Source: Halorussus lipolyticus (GTDB lineage: Archaea > Halobacteriota > Halobacteria > Halobacteriales > Haladaptataceae). From it: 64,000 bases of DNA. The stretch spans positions 1,942,955 through 2,006,954 of the forward strand of contig NZ_CP119804.1 in the NCBI RefSeq assembly GCF_029338375.1, read 5' to 3'. Under the pieces are notes generated by a model that was not told where the DNA came from, did not search any database, and was given only the letters and a program-made list of their open reading frames with translations. Made by a program: the position numbers and the translations under genes. Positions 52,572 to 61,328 of the stretch are shown here, piece after piece (the stretch's first letter is position 1; each line of letters starts with the position of its first letter).

Positions 52572-53270
52572 ATGCCACGCGCCGTCGCCATCAACGTCGG
52601 AGCCAACACCAACGCGCCCGGCGTCCGCGGTCCGATTTACCCGGACGGGTCCTTCGAGTTCGTCCCCATCCCCGAGGAGGCCCAGACCAGCGAACCGGTC
52701 CCGACCTACGCCGACTTGGGCCTCGACACCGACCTGCCCGAGGACGCACTCGACTCGCCGGTCCACCTCGACCCCGAGTTCGCCGAGTACCCCGAGTGCG
52801 AGGCCTACACCTACGGCGACCCCCACGGCGTGAAAGCCCGACCTCTGCTCGACCTCCGCGAGGGCGACTACGCGCTGTTCTACGCCACGCTGACGACCCA
52901 CAGCGAACCCGAGCGCGACTGGATTGCACCCGACTGGGGCGCGTACCTCGTCGGCCAGTTCCGACTGGCCCGCGACCCGGTGGCCGGCGACGAGTACCGC
53001 GATTTGCCCGCCGACGAGCGAGCGCGCTTCCGGAGTAATGCACATTGCAAGCGTGAGGAGTTCGACGCCGCCGTCCTCCTCCGGGGCGACGACGACGGGT
53101 CGGGCCTCTACGAGACGGCGGTGCCCCTGAGTTCGCCCGAACAGGGGTCCGAGGCCAACCGGGTCGTGACGGACCTGTCCAGCGACTCCGGTAAGGGGCC
53201 GTGGTGGCGACGGCCGATGAAGTTCGACGCGAGCGCGACGGAGGACGTTATGGAATTGGTGGAGAATTGA
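52572..53270 (+). CDS. Nmad3-like nucleotide-modification-associated protein
   Basis: 232 aa. It begins PRAVAINVGANTNAPGVRGP and has FEFVPIPEE, HGVKARPLLDLREGDYALFYATL and QFRLARDP. This is the pattern I associate with the nucleotide modification associated domain 3 proteins linked to DNA/RNA base modification in prokaryotes. No modification enzyme is adjacent. The function is inferred from family memory only. Confidence 0.6.
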   Translation: MPRAVAINVGANTNAPGVRGPIYPDGSFEFVPIPEEAQTSEPVPTYADLGLDTDLPEDALDSPVHLDPEFAEYPECEAYTYGDPHGVKARPLLDLREGDYALFYATLTTHSEPERDWIAPDWGAYLVGQFRLARDPVAGDEYRDLPADERARFRSNAHCKREEFDAAVLLRGDDDGSGLYETAVPLSSPEQGSEANRVVTDLSSDSGKGPWWRRPMKFDASATEDVMELVEN

Positions 53271-53350
53271 TATTCTATCCTTAGGAAACGAAATTGTTTC
53301 TTTCGAGCCGAATCGGATGCGCTCGGCGAGACAACTGCCACGGGTGGTCC

Positions 53351-53398
53351 TCGTGAGCAAAGCGAACGAATGGCTCGGAAGACGCGGTTTGTCTTCCG
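53351..53398 (+). repeat. paired-hairpin element, copy 5
   Basis: Hairpin A has stem TCGT (53351-53354) pairing with ACGA (53366-53369) around loop GAGCAAAGCGA (one base different from the consensus). The spacer is ATGGCTC. Hairpin B is CGGAAGAC (53376-53383) pairing with GTCTTCCG (53391-53398) over 7 nt, and GTGG follows. Confidence 0.6.
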
Positions 53399-53551
53399 GT
53401 GGATGAAGGGGCCGTCCGGTCGCGGGCTTCAGAGGACATCTTTACGTCCGATTCTGTGGTTCACGGTCACGTCGCACCGAAACCGAGCCACGAACGAAAT
53501 TCCGGCCGAAACACCCACAAGGCACTTTAGCGCCGCCACGAACCACCTCCC

Positions 53552-54274
53552 ATGGCGAAGTTCGCGGCCGTGGCGCTGGTCGCCTGTCTCGTCCTCGCCG
53601 GATGCGGCGGCCCGCTGGACGAGAGCGCCACGACCGACGCGGAGACGACTGCGAACGCGACCAGAGCGATTGCCGCGCCCGTCCCGGAGAACCCGACGAC
53701 TGACGGCACCGAGCGCCGAGAGACCGAGGCCACGACTCGCTCGACCGGGACCGACGAGGCAGGCCCAGACGCGACCGGCGAAATCGAAGCCAGCAGTGGG
53801 ACCGTCGGGGTCGAGTCTGCTGTTGGGACCGATGCCGTAGCCCGCGATGGGACCGCCGACACCGCGACTGCGAGTACAGCAGGACCAGCGACTGTCGGGA
53901 ACGTGACTGCTGGAAACGCGACCGCCGGAAACACGACCGCCGGAAACGCGACCACGGCGAGGAGCTACGACCGGAACATGCCCTACGAGGTCCGCCTGTC
54001 GAACACCGGCACGGTCTCGCGCGACATCACGGTCGTCGTCTCGGCCGCGAACGACTCGGCCCCGGCGTTCGAGGCCTCGGTCCGCCTCGGGCCGAACGAG
54101 ACCCGCGAGTTCGACTTCACCGTCGCGTTCGCCGGCGAGTACGAGGCCCGCGTGGCAGTCGAGGGCACCGTCACGACCCGAACGTGGGACGTGGACGGAC
54201 GGGACCCGGCGCGGGCGCTCTCGGTTCACGTCTCGCCCGACGGTCGGGTGTACGTCGGCTTTCTGGACATCTGA
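53552..54274 (+). CDS. secreted lipoprotein with CARDB-like domain
   Basis: 240 aa. Signal and lipobox FAAVALVACLVLAGCGG put the lipid on Cys18 or so. Residues 20-140 are a Thr/Ala/Asn-rich, low-complexity stalk with repeated NVTAGNATAGNTTAGN units (many glycosylation sequons). The C-terminal ~95 residues are beta-rich (RLSNTGTVSRDITVVVSAAN, ETREFDFTVAFAGEYEARV), like an immunoglobulin-type CARDB domain. Probably a surface protein. Confidence 0.7.
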   Translation: MAKFAAVALVACLVLAGCGGPLDESATTDAETTANATRAIAAPVPENPTTDGTERRETEATTRSTGTDEAGPDATGEIEASSGTVGVESAVGTDAVARDGTADTATASTAGPATVGNVTAGNATAGNTTAGNATTARSYDRNMPYEVRLSNTGTVSRDITVVVSAANDSAPAFEASVRLGPNETREFDFTVAFAGEYEARVAVEGTVTTRTWDVDGRDPARALSVHVSPDGRVYVGFLDI

Positions 54275-54349
54275 ACCGACCGTCTCACGGCCGCGAGTGA
54301 CCAGACCGAAAAATCGAGAATCAGCGCGATTCAGCGACGCGAACGCGGC

Positions 54350-56008
54350 TTAGCGGTCGGCCTCGCCCATGATGGTGTCGAGACTGCCGAGCGTGGCCAC
54401 GAGGTCCGGGATGAGTTCGCCTCGGGACATCTCGGGGAGGAGTTGCAGGTGCGAGAAGCACGGCGAGCGAATCTTGAATCGGCCGGGCTTGTCCGTGCCG
54501 TCCGACCGGATGTAGATGCCGAGTTCGCCCTTCGCGGCCTCGACAGCGGTGTAAATCTCCTCGTCGGCGTCGGGTTTGAGCGTCCGCGGGACGTTGGCCT
54601 GAATGTTGCGCTCGTCCTCGGGCCAGTCTTCGAGCAGGTCCACGCACTGGGAAATAATCTTCGCGGACTCCTCGACTTCCCGCATCCGGACGAGGAGGCG
54701 ACTGTAGTTGTCGCCGTCGTCCTCGGTGACGACGTTCCAGTCGAGTTCGTCGTAGTAGCCGTAGGGGTCGTCGCGTCGGATGTCGTAGTCGATGCCCGAC
54801 CCGCGGGCGACCGGACCGGTCGCGCCGTAGTTTTTGGCCACCTCGGGGTCGAGGACGCCCTTGCCCATGGTCCGAATCTGGATAATCTCGTTCGAGGTGA
54901 TGAGGCGGTGGAACTCCTCGAGTCGCTCGGGCAGGTCGTCGAGGAACGACCGGACGTTGGCGAAGAACTGCTCGCGGGGTTCCGGGATGTCCCAGACCAC
55001 GCCGCCGAGTCGGAAGTAGTTGAACATCAGGCGCTGGCCGGTGAGGTCTTCGAGAATCGACTGGACTTTCTCGCGCTCGATGATGCCGTACATGAACGTC
55101 GCGCTGAAGTCGCCCATGATGTCGAGCGCGTAGGTCGCCACCGCCAGCAGGTGGGCGAGAATCCGGGAGAGTTCGGCGCTCATCGTCCGGATAATCTGGG
55201 CGTACTCGGGTACTTCGATGTCGTTTAGCTCCTCGGCCGCACGAGCGTAGGCCCACTCGTTGAGCAGGCCGGCACCGCTCCAGTCCCACCGGTCGGGGTA
55301 GGGCATGATTTGGTGGCGGTAGGTGCCCTGCTGGGCCATCTGCTCCTCGCACCGGTGGATGTAGCCGATGTCGGGTTCGACGTCCGCGACCTGCTCGCCG
55401 TCCAGCACCGTTTCGAGGTGGAGGACGCCGTGGGTCGCCGGGTGGTTGGGACCGATGTTGAGGAGCATCGTGTCGGCCTCCTCGTTGTGGTGGTCCTCGG
55501 CGACGGGGTTCCTGTTTTCGGTGAAGGAGACGACCTGTGGCTGGTCCTGATTGTAGTCCTGCGAGAGGGGATGGCCCTGCCACGTCTCCGGGAGGAGGAT
55601 GCGGCGGAGGTCGGGGTGGTCGTCGTACTCGATGCCCACGAGGTCGTAGGCCTCGCGTTCGTGCCAGTCCGCGGTGCGGTAGACCGGATTGCCGGACTCC
55701 GAGACCGGATTCTCCTTGTCGGTGGGGACGACGACGCTGACCTCTTGGGTCGGGTCGTCGTACTTCCGGAGGTGATAGATGGTCTCGTAGCGGTCGTCGT
55801 AGTCTTGTGCCGTCACGCACGAACAGTGGTCGAACCCGGCTTCGTTCCGGAGGCGGCCGAGGGCCTCCTGTACGTCGTCGGGGCGTACCACGAACGCCGG
55901 GGCGTTAACGTGGTCGTCTCGGTCGAGTGCGAGCGAACCGAGCAAGTCGGCGAGTTGGTCCTCGGTCGCTTCTACCTGCGGTCGTTCTAGTTCGGTCTGG
56001 GAACTCAT
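54350..56008 (-). CDS. nuoCD: orphan NuoCD fusion (complex I-like subunit)
   Basis: 552 aa. Residues 1-190 are NuoC-like (CVTAQDYDDRYETIYHLRKY, HEREAYDLVGIEYDDHPDLRRILL) and 190-552 NuoD-like (GPNHPATHGVLHLE, GYIHRCEEQM, DPYGYYDELDW). Both parts are highly conserved. The usual neighbours (NuoA, B, H, I, J-N) are absent on both sides here. Where most family members read DRxDY in the quinone-site motif, this one reads DRWDW. It may be a duplicated subunit or belong to another complex. Start ATG at 56006-56008. Confidence 0.88.
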   Translation of the reverse strand: MSSQTELERPQVEATEDQLADLLGSLALDRDDHVNAPAFVVRPDDVQEALGRLRNEAGFDHCSCVTAQDYDDRYETIYHLRKYDDPTQEVSVVVPTDKENPVSESGNPVYRTADWHEREAYDLVGIEYDDHPDLRRILLPETWQGHPLSQDYNQDQPQVVSFTENRNPVAEDHHNEEADTMLLNIGPNHPATHGVLHLETVLDGEQVADVEPDIGYIHRCEEQMAQQGTYRHQIMPYPDRWDWSGAGLLNEWAYARAAEELNDIEVPEYAQIIRTMSAELSRILAHLLAVATYALDIMGDFSATFMYGIIEREKVQSILEDLTGQRLMFNYFRLGGVVWDIPEPREQFFANVRSFLDDLPERLEEFHRLITSNEIIQIRTMGKGVLDPEVAKNYGATGPVARGSGIDYDIRRDDPYGYYDELDWNVVTEDDGDNYSRLLVRMREVEESAKIISQCVDLLEDWPEDERNIQANVPRTLKPDADEEIYTAVEAAKGELGIYIRSDGTDKPGRFKIRSPCFSHLQLLPEMSRGELIPDLVATLGSLDTIMGEADR

Positions 56009-56146
56009 GGATGAGATTGTATCCGTCGCTCGGCGTGCGACGATAGACGCCGTATTTACTGGTAGCTGGTAGGTTATCATCTTCTACAGAAAATACTTTT
56101 GCCATATATCTGTGGTTATTTAACCGTGGAATCGGTGGCATCGACT

Positions 56147-56842
56147 ATGAAAGCGCTCGCCCTCCGACTCACCCCCAGCGAGGACGCGACCCATCCGATG
56201 CACGAGTTCGTCGCGGAGCGTCCGGAGTACGGCCCGACGCGACTCTTACAGTGGAATCCGCAAGACGACGGGACAACCGTCTTCCTCTTTCATGTGGACG
56301 GTCCCCGAGAGCCGTTCCTCTCGACGCTCGACGATGCGGAGACGACCGAAGTAGCGAATCCCTCGCCGGCGACCGCCACCGGTGGCTTCTACCTCTACGT
56401 GCAGGAGGAGTTAGAGGGGGCCGCGCTGGACCTCGTGAGCGCGTTCGCCGACGAGAACGTCGTCGTGATTCCGCCGATAGTCTACGACGTGGACGGAACC
56501 ATCAAAATCACCATCGTCGGGGTGGCGGCCGCGGCCCAGCGCGCAATCGACCGGACGCCCGACAGCGTGGACGTGTCGGTCATGCACCTCTGGAGCGGAG
56601 CCAACAGAGCAATTCACCGCGGAAACGGGCTGACCGAGCGCCAGCGTGAAGTCGTCACCGCAGCGTTCGAAGCCGGATACTACGAGGAGCCGCGCGAGGC
56701 CACCATCGCGGACGTTGCCGACCGCCTCGACTGCGCGCTGAGTACCGTGGCCGAACACCTCCGGAAGGCCGAATCGACGCTCGTGTGCCGAGAAATCGGG
56801 TCACATATCGCGGGACCGAGCAGAGCGGAGCGTCCCGAGTAG
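56147..56842 (+). CDS. HTH-10 (Bat-like) transcriptional regulator
   Basis: 231 aa. The N-terminal ~150 residues are a ligand/sensor region found in bacterio-opsin-activator-like proteins. The C-terminal HTH-10 domain starts at LTERQREVVTAAFEAGYYEEPR and has ADRLDCALSTVAEHLRKAESTL as the recognition helix pair. It is directly upstream of the catabolic cluster and on the same strand, so it may control it. Confidence 0.85.
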   Translation: MKALALRLTPSEDATHPMHEFVAERPEYGPTRLLQWNPQDDGTTVFLFHVDGPREPFLSTLDDAETTEVANPSPATATGGFYLYVQEELEGAALDLVSAFADENVVVIPPIVYDVDGTIKITIVGVAAAAQRAIDRTPDSVDVSVMHLWSGANRAIHRGNGLTERQREVVTAAFEAGYYEEPREATIADVADRLDCALSTVAEHLRKAESTLVCREIGSHIAGPSRAERPE

Positions 56843-57053
56843 TTCCCGACGGCGACCCGACCGGGCTTCGAGACAGTTAACCGAACCGCACAAATCAGGG
56901 TTCTTTTAATATAGGTATAATATAGTAAATATCGTAACACTGTAATGGTGGTGGTATATGGTTCGTAAAAAGAGGAGATGAAATAAAAATGGATTCGGAC
57001 TCGGTCGTCTGCGGAGTATCTCACTACGGACTCACCATTTTCGAGCCAGAACG

Positions 57054-58799
57054 ATGACCTCGGAGCAGTCACCGTCCAATTCGACAGCGAGGAGTTGTCT
57101 CGAAGCGTTGGACCGGCAGGGCGTCTCCTACGTCTTCGGGTCGCCCGGTTCCGAGGACGTTCACTACTGGCAGGCGTTCGGGAGCGACGCCGACGTGCCC
57201 GAGTACGTCCAGTGCCGCCACGAGCAGTTGGCGGTGGACATGGCTCGGGGCTACGCCCAGATAACCGGCGAGTCCCAAGCCGTCAAGCTTCACGGGTCGC
57301 TCGGCACCCTCAACGGCGCGCTGAGCATTTGGGGGGCGTACTACTCCGGCACGCCCCTGCTGGTGCTGTCGTCGTACATCTCGGACCACACCTCGGGCAG
57401 GGGCCTGTACAAACTCGACTTCCGGCACCCGACCGGCCAGAGCGACGTCGCCGGGTCGTTCACCAAGTGGTCGATTTCGGCCGACAGCCCCAGCCAAGTT
57501 CCCGAATACGCCCAGCGCGGCATCCGGGTCGCCGAGGCCCCGCCCGAGGGACCGGTGTTCGTCAACATGCCCAACTCCCTGCTGGACGCCCCGCTGGACG
57601 ACGGTGAGGCAGGACGAGGCCGAAAGACCGCGCCCGCACCCTCGACGCCGAGCAACGAAGTGACCGCCGAAATCGCCGAGAAACTCCAAACGGCCGAGAA
57701 CCCCATCGCGGTCGTCTCGGACCTCGGCGCTGGCCCGGAGGGACCGGCGGCCCTCCTCGACGTGGCGGAATCGCTCGAATTACCCGTCTACGAGGCCCCG
57801 AAGGTCAGACACGCCTTCCCGATGGACCACCCGCTCTATCAGGGCAACACCGCCTACGGCGTCCGGGACCAGACCCCGCCGTACCTCGCCGAGGAGATAG
57901 ATTTGGTGTTCGTCGTCGGGTCCTCGAAGCCGTGGTATCCGCCGGGGAAGGCCGCGCCGGACGCCGACATCATTTTCCTCGGGACGAACGCGCTGAACCC
58001 CCGGCGCGCCCACTGGAACTACCCCGCCGACATCGTGGCCGAGGGCGACCCCGCAACCACGCTGTCCGAACTCGCCGCGGTGTTCGACGGAACCGAATCG
58101 TCGGGGCCGGGAGCGTCCGCGTCGTCCGGGACCGACTGGCGCGCCAAACACGAGACGTGGGACGAACTCTGGACCGCCCGAATCGAGGACGCGCCCGCCG
58201 ACGAGGTGGACCCCTTCCGGTTCACGAGCCATCTCGACGACTACCTGCCCGACGACGCAATCGTGGTTAACGAGACCGTGGACCACGGCAGTTGCGTCAC
58301 GAACGTCCTCCGGGACGGCGACGACCGGCGATTCGTCTCGGCCGAGCGAATGACCGCGGGCGGACTCGGCACCGGCCTCGGTCTCGCACTCGGCGCGAAA
58401 CTGGCACTGCCCGACCGGATGGCGGTGACGCTTCTGGGCGACGGTGCCTTCCACTACAACCCGGTGCAGGCCGCCTACGGTGCGGTGCAGGAACACGACC
58501 TGCCCCTGTTGACTGTGCTGTACGACAACAGCGGCTACGAGGCCATGCGGGCCGCCTACGAGGCGACCTACCCCTACGACTCGAAGACCCCCGAGAAGTA
58601 CGGCGGGCCGATAGACCCGACCCCCGAGTACACCGAGCAGGTCGATGCGTGGGGGATGCACGCCGAGCGCGTCACCCACCCCTCGGAGGCCGAGGACGCC
58701 ATCCGGACCTGCGTCGAGACGGTTCGAGACGGCACGTCGGCCTTACTGCACGTAGAGCTACCCCAAACCATCGACTCCCACCCCTACGAGAGCAGTTGA
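57054..58799 (+). CDS. thiamine-pyrophosphate enzyme (acetolactate synthase/benzoylformate decarboxylase-like)
   Basis: 581-aa TPP-dependent enzyme. The pyrimidine-binding domain has YVFGSPGSED and the catalytic Glu in CRHEQLAVDMARGYAQ. The central domain is nucleotide-like. The pyrophosphate domain shows GDGAFHYNPVQAAYGAV followed by LYDN, the GDG-(x)n-N motif that binds Mg-TPP. The FAD-site features typical of acetolactate synthase are not obvious, so a 2-oxo acid decarboxylase is likely. It is first of five tightly spaced genes. Substrate inferred only from context. Confidence 0.85.
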   Translation: MTSEQSPSNSTARSCLEALDRQGVSYVFGSPGSEDVHYWQAFGSDADVPEYVQCRHEQLAVDMARGYAQITGESQAVKLHGSLGTLNGALSIWGAYYSGTPLLVLSSYISDHTSGRGLYKLDFRHPTGQSDVAGSFTKWSISADSPSQVPEYAQRGIRVAEAPPEGPVFVNMPNSLLDAPLDDGEAGRGRKTAPAPSTPSNEVTAEIAEKLQTAENPIAVVSDLGAGPEGPAALLDVAESLELPVYEAPKVRHAFPMDHPLYQGNTAYGVRDQTPPYLAEEIDLVFVVGSSKPWYPPGKAAPDADIIFLGTNALNPRRAHWNYPADIVAEGDPATTLSELAAVFDGTESSGPGASASSGTDWRAKHETWDELWTARIEDAPADEVDPFRFTSHLDDYLPDDAIVVNETVDHGSCVTNVLRDGDDRRFVSAERMTAGGLGTGLGLALGAKLALPDRMAVTLLGDGAFHYNPVQAAYGAVQEHDLPLLTVLYDNSGYEAMRAAYEATYPYDSKTPEKYGGPIDPTPEYTEQVDAWGMHAERVTHPSEAEDAIRTCVETVRDGTSALLHVELPQTIDSHPYESS

Positions 58800-58808
58800 A
58801 CACCTACG

Positions 58809-60317
58809 ATGACAGTCGAAATCCCACCGCAACACGAGGCATCGCTCGCTAACTCCGACCTCCGACCCGACGAGGGCTGGAACGTCCTCTACGTCGACGG
58901 CGAGTGGGTTCGCCCGGACCACGACCGGACGCTCTCGGTTCGGGACCCCTCGACCGGCGACGAACTGACGACGGTTCCCGCGGGGACCGAGGCCGACACC
59001 GACCGAGCCTTCGAGTCTGCTGACGAGGCCCAGTCGGAGTGGGCCGACGCCACGCCCGCCGAACGGGCCGGGGTCCTCCGCGAGGTGGCCTCCCTGCTGG
59101 AGGAACACGAGGACGAACTGGTGCGCCTCCTCGGTCTCGAAGCCGGTGGCTGTCGGGCCAAGTCGGCCATCGAGTGCGGTATCACCCAAGAACTGGTGTC
59201 GCTCACGTCGAGCCTTCCCTACCGGGTCAACGGCGAGCAGTCCGGGTCGCCGATTCCCGGCAAGCAGAACAACGTCCTCAGAGAGCCGGTCGGCGTCGTC
59301 GGCGTCATCACGCCGTGGAACTACCCCCTGAATCTGGCGCTTCGGGCGATTGCGCCGGCGCTCGCGCTGGGCAACGCCGTCGTCCTGAAGCCCGACGAGA
59401 AAACCCCCGTCGTCGGCGGCCTCGCGCTGGCGCGACTGTTCGAGGAGGCCGGACTGCCGGACGGCCTGTTCAACGTCGTGCCGGGCCGGGGCGAGGAGGT
59501 CGGCGACCACCTGTCGAGCCACGAGGACGCGTCGGTGGTGTCGTTCACCGGTTCGACCGAGGTCGGCTACACCATCGCCGAGAACGCCGCGGAGAACCTG
59601 ACGCCGCCCCTGCTGGAACTCGGCGGGAACTGCCCCCACGTCGTGCTGGAGGACGCCGACGTGGACCGCGCAATCGACGCCGGCGTCTTCGGGTCGTTCA
59701 TCCATCAGGGACAGGGTTGCATCTCCATAAACCGCCATCTGGTTCACGAAAGCCTGTACGACGAGTACGTCGAGCGACTGGCCGAGCGCGCAGAGGCCCT
59801 TCCCATCGGCGACCCCCTCGACCCCGAGACCGTCATCGGTCCCATCATCGACGACGGCCAGCGCGACCGCATCGTCTCGCTGGTCGAGGAGTCCCGCGAG
59901 GAGGGCGCAGTCGTCCGCGCCGGTGGCGACCACGACGGTCGATTCGTGGAACCGACCGTCCTCTCGGGCGTGGACAACAACATGCCCATCGCCGACTGCG
60001 AACACTTCGGTCCCATCGCGCCGGTCATTCCCTTCGAGACCGACGAGGAGGCCGTCCGTCTCGCCAACGACACCGAGTACGGACTGGCGGCGTCGGTCCA
60101 CTCCGAGAGCGAGCGCCGGGCGTGGGAGGTCGCCGACGAAATCGACGCGGGCATGATTCACCTCAACGACCAACCGGTCAACGACGACCCCCACACCCCC
60201 TTCGGCGGCGTCAAGTCGTCCGGTCTCGGCCGGTACAACGACCAGTGGATGATTTCGGAACTGACCGAGACCAAGTGGGTGTCGGTCCAGCAGTCGTCCC
60301 GCGAGTACCCCTTCTGA
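58809..60317 (+). CDS. aldehyde dehydrogenase (NAD(P)+)
   Basis: 502 aa. VITPWNYPLNLALRAIAPAL, GSTEVGYTIAENA, the catalytic Glu in LELGGNCPHVVLED and the catalytic Cys in HQGQGCISINRH are all present. It lies 9 bp after the TPP enzyme, so it may oxidise the aldehyde made by that enzyme's decarboxylation. Substrate unknown. Confidence 0.9.
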   Translation: MTVEIPPQHEASLANSDLRPDEGWNVLYVDGEWVRPDHDRTLSVRDPSTGDELTTVPAGTEADTDRAFESADEAQSEWADATPAERAGVLREVASLLEEHEDELVRLLGLEAGGCRAKSAIECGITQELVSLTSSLPYRVNGEQSGSPIPGKQNNVLREPVGVVGVITPWNYPLNLALRAIAPALALGNAVVLKPDEKTPVVGGLALARLFEEAGLPDGLFNVVPGRGEEVGDHLSSHEDASVVSFTGSTEVGYTIAENAAENLTPPLLELGGNCPHVVLEDADVDRAIDAGVFGSFIHQGQGCISINRHLVHESLYDEYVERLAERAEALPIGDPLDPETVIGPIIDDGQRDRIVSLVEESREEGAVVRAGGDHDGRFVEPTVLSGVDNNMPIADCEHFGPIAPVIPFETDEEAVRLANDTEYGLAASVHSESERRAWEVADEIDAGMIHLNDQPVNDDPHTPFGGVKSSGLGRYNDQWMISELTETKWVSVQQSSREYPF

Positions 60318-60347
60318 ACGAAACCAGCCAATCAGACCCATCCAACC

Positions 60348-61328
60348 ATGATAGACGTACACTGCCACTACTTCGGCGAGGAACTGCTCGAAGCAATCGA
60401 CGACGTGCTGGTCTCGGAGGTCGGTCCCGAGGCCAGCATCGAACAGTTCTACGAGTCGGACGACCTCGGCCTCTCGACGGAGGGCGCGGACGCCAGAGTC
60501 GAGAAGATGGACGACTGGGGCCTCGACGCCAGCGTCCTCTCGTTCCCCGCGCCCGACGCCTTCATCGACGAGGAGTACCTGTCGAAACCCGCGGTCTTCA
60601 CGCAGGTCTCGAAAACCATCAACGACCATCTCGCAGACGCCAGCGAGCGCCACCCCGACCGCTTGTATGGGTTCGCCAGCATCCCGCTGGTCGCGCCCGA
60701 GGCGGCCGCCGACGAGTTGGACCGGGCGATGGACGACCTCGGTCTGCAAGGGGTCGCCCTCGACTCGAACGTCTTCGGCAAGCCCCTCTCGGACCCCGAG
60801 TTCCGGCCATTTTTCGAGCGGGCCGACGAGCGCGGCGCGACGATATTCGTCCACCCGAACAACCCGGCCGGGGCCGACCGGATGGAAGACTACTACGGCG
60901 AGAGCATGATTGGGTTCCCCTTCGACACGACGCTGATGGCGTCGAAGCTCATCTTCTCCGGATTCATGGACGAGTATCCGAATCTGGACGTCGTGCTGTC
61001 GCACCTCGGGGGCGCGCTTCCCTACCTCCAGCGCCGACTGGAGTTCCTCTACGACCCCGAGGACCCCGAGTTCGGCGAGTTGGAGAAGCACCCGCCGGAG
61101 TATCTGGGCGACTTCTGGTACGACACGGCGATGACCTACCCCGAGGCGATGGAGTTGGCGCTCGGTCAGGTCGGCGACCGACTCCTGTTCGGGTCCGACT
61201 ACCCCTTCGGCCCGGAGAACGCGGTGGCCACGACCGACGAACAGGTCCGGTCGCTCGACGTGGGCGAGGACCGGCGTGAGAAGATTTTCGAGCGGAACGC
61301 GACCGCCCTGCTGGACGGGATGCCATGA
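60348..61328 (+). CDS. ACMSD-like amidohydrolase/decarboxylase
   Basis: 326-aa metal-dependent amidohydrolase of the 2-amino-3-carboxymuconate-6-semialdehyde decarboxylase (Amidohydro_2) family. MIDVHCHYF is the metal HxH motif, IFVHPNNPAG the second His, LSHLGGALPYLQRR the third, and LLFGSDYPFG the catalytic Asp. Decarboxylase rather than hydrolase is likely by family. It lies 30 bp after the aldehyde dehydrogenase and overlaps the aminotransferase by 4 nt. Confidence 0.85.
   Translation: MIDVHCHYFGEELLEAIDDVLVSEVGPEASIEQFYESDDLGLSTEGADARVEKMDDWGLDASVLSFPAPDAFIDEEYLSKPAVFTQVSKTINDHLADASERHPDRLYGFASIPLVAPEAAADELDRAMDDLGLQGVALDSNVFGKPLSDPEFRPFFERADERGATIFVHPNNPAGADRMEDYYGESMIGFPFDTTLMASKLIFSGFMDEYPNLDVVLSHLGGALPYLQRRLEFLYDPEDPEFGELEKHPPEYLGDFWYDTAMTYPEAMELALGQVGDRLLFGSDYPFGPENAVATTDEQVRSLDVGEDRREKIFERNATALLDGMP

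Noticed and set aside
58758..61091. 777-codon minus-strand frame opposite the aldehyde dehydrogenase and amidohydrolase genes
   Set aside because: Antisense shadow of two clear plus-strand enzymes with all catalytic motifs. The product would be Val/Gly/Arg-rich without any recognisable fold.
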